Both the position numbers and the translations under genes were made by a program. From contig JAHZHB010000060.1 of the NCBI GenBank assembly GCA_019420465.1, positions 10,450 to 15,964 on the forward strand: 5,515 nt of DNA, read 5' to 3'. The notes under the pieces are model-generated. The model saw only the letters and a program-made list of their open reading frames with translations, ran no database searches and had not been told where the DNA came from. Numbering within the stretch: position 1 is the stretch's first letter; every line of letters begins with the position of its first letter. Source of the DNA: Lachnospiraceae bacterium. Lineage in GTDB: Bacteria > Bacillota > Clostridia > Lachnospirales > Lachnospiraceae. Shown here piece after piece: positions 1-5,380 of the stretch.

Positions 1-39
1 TACCGTGTGGTATGCGGCGTGGGTGTCCGTATCAGATAG
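1..39 (+). CDS. cobU: C-terminal end of adenosylcobinamide kinase/guanylyltransferase (partial)
   Basis: Frame 1 is open from the window edge and reads YRVVCGVGVRIR before a TAG stop at 37-39. This matches the usual C-terminus of CobU/CobP, which in enterobacteria ends in a V-V-S-G-I-G-V-K-I-K pattern (from memory of the family). CobU phosphorylates adenosylcobinamide and then transfers GMP to give adenosylcobinamide-GDP, in the cytoplasm. Only 12 residues are visible, so none of the catalytic motifs (N-terminal P-loop, GMP-binding histidine) can be checked. The call rests on the tail motif and on the cobalamin genes that follow. The gap to the next gene is 20 bases and contains that gene's ribosome site, as expected within an operon. 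Confidence 0.62.
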   Translation, partial: YRVVCGVGVRIR

Positions 40-59
40 CTGTCAGGCAGGAGAAATGT

Positions 60-632
60 ATGAAGATTGTATGTATCCGGCACGGAAAAACAGTGGGAAA
101 CGTAAAAGGTGCCTATGTCGGGCGGACGGATGAGCCGCTTTGTACACAGGGCAGGGATGCGTTAAAGGACAGACAGTACCCGGAAGTGGAAGCTGTATTT
201 ATCAGTCCTATGCTTCGCTGTAAACAGACGGCAGAGCTTATCTATCCCGGAGCAGAGCTCATACCGATAAACGGACTGCGAGAATGTGATTTCGGCCGTT
301 TTGAAGGAAAAACATGGCAGGAGCTGTCGGGGGACGCAGACTATCAGGCATGGATCGACAGTGGTGGTCTGGGTGCTTTTCCGGAAGGAGAAAGCCATGA
401 AGGCTTTGTTTCACGCTGCTGCGAAGGCTTTGCAAAGGTGTATGCGCAGTGTGAAAAGCAGGGGATACAGTCCGCTGCAGTCGTTGCACACGGCGGAACG
501 ATCATGGCGCTTATGGATGCCTGGTCAGAGCCGCATAAGGACTATTTTGACTGGCAGATCAGAAACGGAGAGTATCTGGTACTGGACTGCGTAAAAAAAG
601 GGCAGAATTCCTTTTGTCTGCGTGTGCTGTAA
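60..632 (+). CDS. cobC: Histidine phosphatase family protein, probable alpha-ribazole phosphatase (CobC-like)
   Basis: A 190-residue cytoplasmic phosphatase of the phosphoglycerate-mutase-like (histidine phosphatase) superfamily. Visible motifs are the RHG signature at residues 7-9 (His8 is the predicted phospho-accepting nucleophile), GRTD at 21-24, SPMLRC at 49-54 (phosphate-binding Arg53), LRECDFGRFEG at 73-83 (Glu75 the likely acid) and VVAHGG at 141-146 (His144). The set is complete and the length is typical of CobC. Its likely job is removing the 5'-phosphate of alpha-ribazole-P or of adenosylcobalamin-P, late in nucleotide loop assembly; the substrate is inferred from the cobalamin neighbours, because the fold alone does not fix it. 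The reading frame is open back to an ATG at 12, but the ATG at 60 is preferred. It has a GGAG at 50-53 about 6 bases upstream, it follows the cobU stop at 39, and the protein then starts directly at the RHG-bearing strand. Confidence 0.85.
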   Translation: MKIVCIRHGKTVGNVKGAYVGRTDEPLCTQGRDALKDRQYPEVEAVFISPMLRCKQTAELIYPGAELIPINGLRECDFGRFEGKTWQELSGDADYQAWIDSGGLGAFPEGESHEGFVSRCCEGFAKVYAQCEKQGIQSAAVVAHGGTIMALMDAWSEPHKDYFDWQIRNGEYLVLDCVKKGQNSFCLRVL

Positions 633-685
633 CAGATCCGGTAAAGTCCCGGGATTTCAGACCTACAGACAAAAATACATGACAT

Positions 686-691
686 GGAGAG
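686..691 (+). promoter_or_regulatory. Ribosome binding site that decides the cbiB start
   Basis: GGAGAG lies 4 bases before the ATG at 696 (6 bases if GGAG is taken as the core) and overlaps the alternative upstream ATG at 684. The bases before 684 are A/C-rich without any purine-rich Shine-Dalgarno match. Translation therefore most likely begins at 696, not 684. Confidence 0.6.
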
Positions 692-695
692 AAAA

Positions 696-1751
696 ATGGG
701 AATAGCAAGTCATATCATAGCGGGCGCTGATGGCCCCACAGCATTGTTTGTTGCAGGTACGGTGGGCAGGATCGATGATATCCTGCTGGCTGTGGTACTT
801 GGTTTTATACTGGATCTGATCGTGGGTGATCCCCACTGGCTGTATCATCCGGTACAGGCGATCGGTAAGCTGATCAGTGTACTGGAAAAGCTGCTTCGAC
901 GTATATTTCCGAAGACAAAGACAGGGGAACGCATCGGTGGCTGTTTTCTGGTCATTTTTGTCGTGGGGATCAGTACGGGTATTACGATAGCACTTTTACA
1001 TATCTGTTATCATCTGCACTGGGGACTGGGCATCGCTCTGGAGACGCTGATCTGTTACCAGATGCTGGCAACAAAATCCCTGAAGACGGAAAGTATGAAG
1101 GTGTATGATGCCCTTAAGACCGGTGATATTGAACAGAGCCGTAAAGCGGTTTCCATGATCGTCGGCCGCGATACACAGAATCTGACGGAAGAGGGTGTGA
1201 CAAAGGCAGCGGTGGAGACAGTGGCAGAAAATGCATCTGACGGTGTGCTCGCGCCTCTTTTCTATATGGTGATCGGCGGCGGTATCCTGGCTGTGGCCTA
1301 TAAATCGATCAATACGATGGATTCCATGGTCGGTTATAAAAATGACAGGTATCAGTATTTTGGTACGGCAGCGGCGCAGCTTGATGATCTGGTCAATTAT
1401 ATTCCGGCACGCCTTTCCGCACTTATGATGATCCTGGCCTCGTTTTTCTGCAGAATGGACGCGAAGAATGCGGCAAAAATCTACAGAAGAGACCGCTACA
1501 AGCATGCCAGTCCGAATTCTGCACATACAGAGTCGGTGATGGCCGGAGCACTGGATATCCAGCTGGCCGGGGATGCCTGGTATTTTGGAAAACTGCACAA
1601 AAAGGAGTATATCGGTGATCCTATCCGTTCGGTGGAGATTGATGACATAAAAAGAGCCAACCGGCTTTTGTATGCAACTGCCATAGTATCGGTGCTTCTG
1701 TTTTGTCTGGTAAGAGTGCTCATACTTACATGTTTCGGAGGTATGTCATGA
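696..1751 (+). CDS. cbiB: Adenosylcobinamide-phosphate synthase CbiB
   Basis: A polytopic membrane enzyme of 351 residues that joins adenosylcobyric acid to (R)-1-amino-2-propanol phosphate (made by CobD) to give adenosylcobinamide phosphate. Family motifs, in order: GDPHWLYHPVQAIG at 44-57, VGRDT at 156-160, ETVAENASDGVLAPLFY at 174-190, KSINTMDSMVGYKNDRY at 203-219, DDLVNYIPARLSA at 230-242 and SPNSAHTESVMAGAL at 272-286. Hydrophobic segments lie near 29-43, 82-103, 186-202, 237-251 and 326-346. The family is usually about 310-320 residues. The excess here is a roughly 25-residue N-terminal extension carrying a decarboxylase-beta-like motif, listed separately. The start at 696 is chosen for its ribosome site; an in-frame ATG at 684 would add four residues. 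The stop overlaps the cobD start (ATGA), implying translational coupling. The 63-base gap from the phosphatase gene shows no clear promoter or terminator. Confidence 0.95.
   Translation: MGIASHIIAGADGPTALFVAGTVGRIDDILLAVVLGFILDLIVGDPHWLYHPVQAIGKLISVLEKLLRRIFPKTKTGERIGGCFLVIFVVGISTGITIALLHICYHLHWGLGIALETLICYQMLATKSLKTESMKVYDALKTGDIEQSRKAVSMIVGRDTQNLTEEGVTKAAVETVAENASDGVLAPLFYMVIGGGILAVAYKSINTMDSMVGYKNDRYQYFGTAAAQLDDLVNYIPARLSALMMILASFFCRMDAKNAAKIYRRDRYKHASPNSAHTESVMAGALDIQLAGDAWYFGKLHKKEYIGDPIRSVEIDDIKRANRLLYATAIVSVLLFCLVRVLILTCFGGMS
714..758 (+). other. N-terminal GADGPT motif on CbiB, resembling the Na+-translocating decarboxylase beta subunit
   Basis: CbiB residues 7-21 read IIAGADGPTALFVAG, ahead of the first CbiB membrane segment. 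This resembles a conserved stretch of the beta subunit of sodium-pumping oxaloacetate/glutaconyl-CoA decarboxylases (roughly I-I/L-G-A-A/T-D-G-P-T-A/S-I-F/Y, from memory). Nothing else of that protein is present. It is not part of the CbiB core as I know it. Its role here is unknown; it could be a membrane-insertion or targeting leader, or a shared short module. Confidence 0.55.
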
Positions 1752-2782
1752 AAGAACAGGTACATGGCGGGGATGTCTACCGGCATCCCGATGTTATAGA
1801 TTTTTCATCCAATATGAACCCGCTGGGGACGCCCAAGGCACTGATCGATGCCGTGATCGACAGTATGCAGCGGATCGCCCAGTATCCGGATATCCGCTGT
1901 GAAAAGCTGATCAGTGCACTGAGTGTCTATGAAGGGGTAAAAGAGCAGCAGCTGATCTGTGGTAACGGTGCGGCGGATCTGATCTTTTCTCTGGTGCAGG
2001 CCGTAAAGCCAAAACGCGCACTTTTACAGGCACCGACGTTTGTGGAATATGCGCAGGCACTGGAGAGTGTGGACTGTGAGATCACATATTATGATTCTTC
2101 AAAAGAAGGATACCGCATCACAGAAAAGTATATCGAAGCTTTACATGAGACATATGATATAGCTTTTTTATGTAATCCGAACAATCCGACCGGTTTTCTG
2201 ATCGAACCGGCTATACTGGAGCAGATCGTAGATGTGTGTAAGGAAAAACAGATCTTTCTGGTCGTGGACGAATGTTTTCAGGATTTTGTTCCGGAAGAAA
2301 AACAGTTTTCACTGAAAAAAAGGCTGGATGATACTACGAATCTGTTCCTTTTAAAGGCATTTACCAAGCGCTATGCGATGGCGGGACTTCGCCTGGGATA
2401 CGGGATCACGGACAATACAGCGCTGCTTGACAAAATGGCGCAGATCACACAGCCGTGGAATGTATCCCTTCCGGCACAGGAGGCAGGTGTTGCTGCACTT
2501 AAAGAGACCGCATATGTGAAAGAAGGGCTGGCTGTGGTACAAAGAGAGCTTGCCTGGTTAAAGGACAGGTTTCAGGCACTGGGACTGAAAACGTATGATT
2601 CACAGGCAAATTACCTGTTTTTTGAGGGACCGGCGGATTTAAAGGCAAAGTGTCTGGAGAAAAAGATCCTGATCCGCAGCTGCAGCAATTATCCGTCACT
2701 TGGTGAGCGGCATTTTCGTATCGCTGTGCGAAAACACACAGATAATGAGCAGCTGATCCGGGTACTGCAGGAGATCCTTTAA
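1748..2782 (+). CDS. cobD: Threonine-phosphate decarboxylase CobD (PLP-dependent)
   Basis: A 344-residue fold-type I PLP enzyme (aminotransferase class I/II), expected to decarboxylate L-threonine O-3-phosphate to (R)-1-amino-2-propanol O-2-phosphate, the substrate of CbiB. Visible motifs: FSSNMNPLG at 19-27, GNGAADLIF at 72-80 (cofactor phosphate region), LCNPNNPTG at 141-149, VVDECF at 172-177 (Asp174 contacts the pyridine nitrogen), AFTKRYAMAGLRLGY at 204-218 (Lys207 the Schiff-base lysine, Arg215 a phosphate ligand) and HFRIAVR at 322-328 (Arg324 binds the substrate carboxylate). By sequence alone, histidinol-phosphate aminotransferase (HisC) is the main alternative. The N-S/N-M-N-P-L-G start and direct coupling to cbiB favour CobD. 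The frame is open upstream to 1703, but the ATG at 1748 has CGGAGGT at 1736-1742 and gives the ATGA overlap. Confidence 0.93.
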   Translation: MKEQVHGGDVYRHPDVIDFSSNMNPLGTPKALIDAVIDSMQRIAQYPDIRCEKLISALSVYEGVKEQQLICGNGAADLIFSLVQAVKPKRALLQAPTFVEYAQALESVDCEITYYDSSKEGYRITEKYIEALHETYDIAFLCNPNNPTGFLIEPAILEQIVDVCKEKQIFLVVDECFQDFVPEEKQFSLKKRLDDTTNLFLLKAFTKRYAMAGLRLGYGITDNTALLDKMAQITQPWNVSLPAQEAGVAALKETAYVKEGLAVVQRELAWLKDRFQALGLKTYDSQANYLFFEGPADLKAKCLEKKILIRSCSNYPSLGERHFRIAVRKHTDNEQLIRVLQEIL

Positions 2783-2886
2783 TATTATACGGTGAGTAAA
2801 AACGGTCCATTGAACGGGAAAATTGATATACATGGCAGGAAAACAGCAGGCCGGACGTCTGCTGTAGCAAAACAGGAGGCAGTATT
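2783..2886 (+). other. Spacer between cobD and cobQ with a small hairpin
   Basis: This 104-base gap is the longest inside the operon. ACAGCAG at 2843-2849 pairs with CTGCTGT at 2859-2865 around a 9-base loop. No U-run follows, so it is not a standard intrinsic terminator. A perfect AGGAGG at 2874-2879 sits 7 bases before the cobQ ATG. A TATTAT at 2783-2788 resembles a -10 box, but no matching -35 element is seen. Confidence 0.4.
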
Positions 2887-4398
2887 ATGGCAAAAGCAAT
2901 CATGGTACAGGGAACGATGTCGAACGCAGGCAAAAGCCTTTTGGCGGCGGGACTCTGTCGTATTTTTCATCAGGACGGCTACAGGGTAGCTCCTTTTAAA
3001 TCACAGAATATGGCACTGAATTCCTTTATTACAGAGGAAGGACTTGAGATGGGGCGTGCACAGGTCATGCAGGCGGAGGCAGCCGGGATCAAACCGTCGG
3101 TTCTGATGAATCCGATCCTGTTAAAGCCGACAAACGACGTTGGTTCGCAGGTGATCGTAAACGGAGAAGTCCTGGGAACCATGAGTGCCAGAGACTATTT
3201 TGCCTATAAGACAAAGCTGATCCCGGACATTATGAAAGCGTATAACAAGCTGGCCGAAGAAAACGATATCATCGTGATCGAGGGTGCGGGAAGTCCGGCG
3301 GAGATCAATCTGAAACAGGAAGATATCGTTAATATGGGTATGGCTAAAATGGCAAAGGCGCCGGTACTTCTGGTCGGGGATATCGACAGAGGCGGTGTGT
3401 TTGCCCAGCTGATTGGTACGGTGATGCTGCTGGAAGAAGACGAAAAGGCCATGGTCAAGGGTCTGGTGATCAATAAGTTCCGCGGGGACAAGACAATCCT
3501 GGATCCGGGTGTAGAGATGCTGGAAGAGAAATCCGGTATTCCTGTTGTCGGAGTGGCACCGTATCTGCATATTCAGGTGGAGGACGAGGACAGTCTGACG
3601 GAGCGTTTTAATCAGCACGGGGAAGTCGGTGTGATCGATCTGGCGGTGATCCGTGTGCCGCGTATTTCGAATTTTACGGATTTCAATCCGTTTGAGAGTA
3701 TGCCGGGAGTTACGGTGCGCTATGTCAAATCGGCAGCTGAGCTGGGCGACCCGGATATGATCCTGCTTCCGGGAACCAAAAATACGATGGAGGATCTGCT
3801 CTGGATGCGTGAGAATGGTCTGGAGGCGCTGATCCTCAAAGCCGCAGCCAATGGCAAGGTGATCTTTGGTATCTGCGGTGGCTATCAGATGCTCGGAGAG
3901 ACGCTGTCTGATCCGGATCATGTGGAGGCCGGAGGTACGATCCGCGGTATGGGACTTCTGCCGATGGATACGGTATTTGCCGCAGGAAAGACGAGAACGC
4001 GGGTTGATGGTACGTTTGAGCATGTTGGCGGTGTACTGGAGAGTCTGACGGGAACGGAGCTTTCGGGCTATGAGATCCATATGGGTGTGAGTACGTTAAA
4101 AGACGGCGTGGCGTCGATGACGCATATCGAGGATATGGTGAAAAAGGATGGTGCCAAGGAGGACGGTGCACAGCATGGTAATGTGTATGGTACGTATGTG
4201 CACGGTGTGTTTGATAAAGAGGATGTGGCAAAGGCGGTGATCCGCGGTATCGGAAAGCTTAAGGGTATCGATACGGAGAATATTACGGGTGTGGATTTCC
4301 AGGCGTTTAAGGAAACGCAGTACGATATCCTGGCGGCGGAGCTGAGAAAACATCTGGATATGGATAAGATTTATGAGATTCTGAATGCAGGTCTGTAA
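2887..4398 (+). CDS. cobQ: Cobyric acid synthase (glutamine-hydrolysing), CbiP/CobQ
   Basis: A 503-residue cytoplasmic amidotransferase that uses ATP and glutamine to amidate the b, d, e and g side-chain carboxylates of adenosylcobyrinic acid a,c-diamide, giving adenosylcobyric acid. Length is typical of the family. The N-terminal dethiobiotin-synthetase-like ATPase domain (about 1-235) carries the P-loop GTMSNAGKS at 9-17, FKSQNMALNS at 37-46, IEGAGSPAEINL at 131-142 and VGDIDRGGVFAQ at 163-174. The C-terminal class I glutamine amidotransferase domain of the Triad type (about 250-445) carries LLPGTKNT at 293-300, the nucleophile elbow GICGGYQMLG at 328-337 with Cys330, GYEIHMG at 394-400 and YVHGVFD at 437-443 with His439. 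All catalytic landmarks are present. A perfect AGGAGG precedes the ATG by 7 bases. Residues 412-431 are a hydrophilic Lys/Asp/Gly-rich stretch, probably a surface loop. In an anaerobic-pathway operon the name cbiP is equivalent. Confidence 0.97.
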   Translation: MAKAIMVQGTMSNAGKSLLAAGLCRIFHQDGYRVAPFKSQNMALNSFITEEGLEMGRAQVMQAEAAGIKPSVLMNPILLKPTNDVGSQVIVNGEVLGTMSARDYFAYKTKLIPDIMKAYNKLAEENDIIVIEGAGSPAEINLKQEDIVNMGMAKMAKAPVLLVGDIDRGGVFAQLIGTVMLLEEDEKAMVKGLVINKFRGDKTILDPGVEMLEEKSGIPVVGVAPYLHIQVEDEDSLTERFNQHGEVGVIDLAVIRVPRISNFTDFNPFESMPGVTVRYVKSAAELGDPDMILLPGTKNTMEDLLWMRENGLEALILKAAANGKVIFGICGGYQMLGETLSDPDHVEAGGTIRGMGLLPMDTVFAAGKTRTRVDGTFEHVGGVLESLTGTELSGYEIHMGVSTLKDGVASMTHIEDMVKKDGAKEDGAQHGNVYGTYVHGVFDKEDVAKAVIRGIGKLKGIDTENITGVDFQAFKETQYDILAAELRKHLDMDKIYEILNAGL

Positions 4399-4432
4399 GG
4401 CGCTGTATATGGTATGAAGGGGGAACGATGAG

Positions 4433-5074
4433 ATGAAGGTTGAGCTGGAGAATGTAAAGCCGAGAGATATTGAGAAGAGAAGTTTTGAGATCATTACAAA
4501 GGAGCTGGGGGATAAGAAGCTGATTCCGGGGACAGAGCTGATCGTGAAGCGATGTATCCATACGAGTGCGGATTTTGATTATGCGGATAATTTGGCTTTT
4601 TCAGATGGTGTTGTGGAGAAGGCGATGCAGGCGATCAGGGATGGTGCGTGCATTGTGACGGATACGCAGATGGCGAAGTCGGGTATTAATAAGAGGGCGC
4701 TGGCGCGGTATGGTGGTGAGGTGTTCTGTTTTATGTCGGATGAGGATGTGGCTGAGATTGCGAAGAGGAACGGGACGACGAGGGCTACGGCTTCGATGGA
4801 TAAGGCGGCTTCGATGGATAAGAAGCTGATTTTTGCGATCGGGAATGCGCCGACGGCGCTGGTGCGGCTGTATGAGCTGATCGAGGATGGGAAGCTGGAT
4901 CCGGCGCTGATCATCGGGGTGCCGGTGGGATTTGTGAATGTGGTGCAGTCGAAGGAGCTGATTATGGAGGCGGATGTACCTTATATTGTGGCTAAGGGGC
5001 GCAAGGGGGGAAGTAATATTGCGGCCTGTATTGTGAATGCTTTGTTGTATATGATTGATGACAGGAGAGATTGA
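4433..5074 (+). CDS. cbiC: Cobalt-precorrin-8 methylmutase CbiC
   Basis: A 213-residue protein of the precorrin-8X methylmutase family (CbiC/CobH), which moves the methyl group from C-11 to C-12 to give cobyrinic acid. Visible motifs: the N-terminal P-x-x-I-E-x-x-S-F pattern at 10-18, VKRCIHTSADFDY at 38-50 with His43 (catalytic in characterised CobH), VTDTQMAKSGIN at 75-86, AIGNAPTAL at 135-143, GVPVGFVNVVQSK at 162-174 and AKGRKGGSNIAACIVNALLY at 187-206. Cobalt-precorrin is the expected substrate because neighbouring genes are of the anaerobic type. AAGGGGGA at 4417-4424 lies 8 bases before the ATG. An ATG at 4428 hits a stop after one codon, so it is not the start. Two oddities are a six-residue duplication at about 120-131 and a strongly G-rich, C-poor coding strand compared with cobD. 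Confidence 0.95.
   Translation: MKVELENVKPRDIEKRSFEIITKELGDKKLIPGTELIVKRCIHTSADFDYADNLAFSDGVVEKAMQAIRDGACIVTDTQMAKSGINKRALARYGGEVFCFMSDEDVAEIAKRNGTTRATASMDKAASMDKKLIFAIGNAPTALVRLYELIEDGKLDPALIIGVPVGFVNVVQSKELIMEADVPYIVAKGRKGGSNIAACIVNALLYMIDDRRD
4788..4822 (+). repeat. 18-base in-frame tandem duplication inside cbiC
   Basis: A 17-base sequence at 4788-4804 (beginning CGGCTTCGATGG) is repeated exactly at 4806-4822, giving a period of 18 bases. In protein this is ASMDKA followed by ASMDKK, at residues 120-131, just after the conserved T-T-R stretch and before AIGNAPTAL. The frame is kept, so the gene stays open with about six extra residues. Confidence 0.9.
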
Positions 5075-5186
5075 TGGAGAGGGGGACGGATTTTCCCGCA
5101 CAGTCGATGGGGAGGTTCGTACCTGCTGACATTCCGACGCTTGGGCGATGGTTCTAAGCGTGCAAAAGACCGGGATGCAAAGGATC

Positions 5187-5233
5187 AGTCGCATTCGCTG
5201 CGTTTTCTGATGAAAACGCGGCTCAGGGCGACT
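5187..5233 (+). other. Apical hairpin 1 of the inverted-repeat element
   Basis: GCTGCGTTTTC at 5197-5207 pairs with GAAAACGCGGC at 5212-5222 (one T-G pair, at 5199/5220) around a TGAT loop. After an internal loop, AGTCGC at 5187-5192 pairs with GCGACT at 5228-5233. The hairpin starts three bases after the left arm ends. Confidence 0.8.
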
Positions 5234-5234
5234 T

Positions 5235-5262
5235 CAGATGGTGCTTTGGTAAGCACCATCTG
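5235..5262 (+). other. Apical hairpin 2 of the inverted-repeat element
   Basis: CAGATGGTGCTT at 5235-5246 pairs perfectly with AAGCACCATCTG at 5251-5262 around a TGGT loop. It abuts the right arm at 5263 with no gap and lies one base from hairpin 1, so the three stems meet at a compact three-way junction. Confidence 0.85.
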
Positions 5263-5380
5263 CCTTTGTATCCCGGTCTTTTGCGCGCTAAGAACCAGTC
5301 AGCCCACGCTTTAGGAATGTCAGCAGATACGAACCTCCCCATCGGCTGTGCGGGAAAATCCTGTCTTTGGGGGACGCGGT

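Larger units (their letters stand above)
5085..5365. repeat. Long inverted repeat element with a structured centre (possible MITE or structured RNA)
   Basis: The left arm (about 5085-5183) is nearly the reverse complement of the right arm (about 5263-5365). Bases 5088-5135 pair with 5314-5361 with one mismatch (C5122/A5327) and one T-G (5104/5345). Bases 5162-5183 pair with 5263-5284 with one T-G/G-T type pair (5177/5269). The part in between (about 5136-5161 against 5285-5313) pairs imperfectly with small bulges. The 79 bases between the arms form two more hairpins, listed separately. The element begins 11 bases after the cbiC stop. No transposase is present, so if mobile it is non-autonomous. 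I do not recognise it as a named family. It could serve as a 3' mRNA structure for the operon, but there is no U-run to make it a classic terminator. Confidence 0.85.

Noticed and set aside
1..59. Cobalamin riboswitch or operon promoter at the left edge
   Set aside because: The left edge is already inside the cobU-like coding end. No B12-box-like sequence is seen, and any such element must lie upstream of the window.
633..695. Possible terminator or promoter between the phosphatase gene and cbiB
   Set aside because: ATCCGG at 636-641 and CCGGGAT further on pair weakly with a bulge and no U-run. No convincing -35/-10 pair is present. It is treated as an ordinary operon spacer.
2792..2989. 65-codon frame from GTG in the cobD-cobQ spacer
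   Set aside because: It overlaps the start of cobQ by about 100 bases in another frame, has no Shine-Dalgarno sequence, and the peptide resembles nothing known. cobQ with its perfect AGGAGG explains the region.
3121..4080. 319-codon minus-strand open frame inside cobQ
   Set aside because: It lies antisense to a clearly conserved cobQ. The composition (His/Arg/Ile-rich) is that of a reverse-strand shadow, with no recognisable motif.
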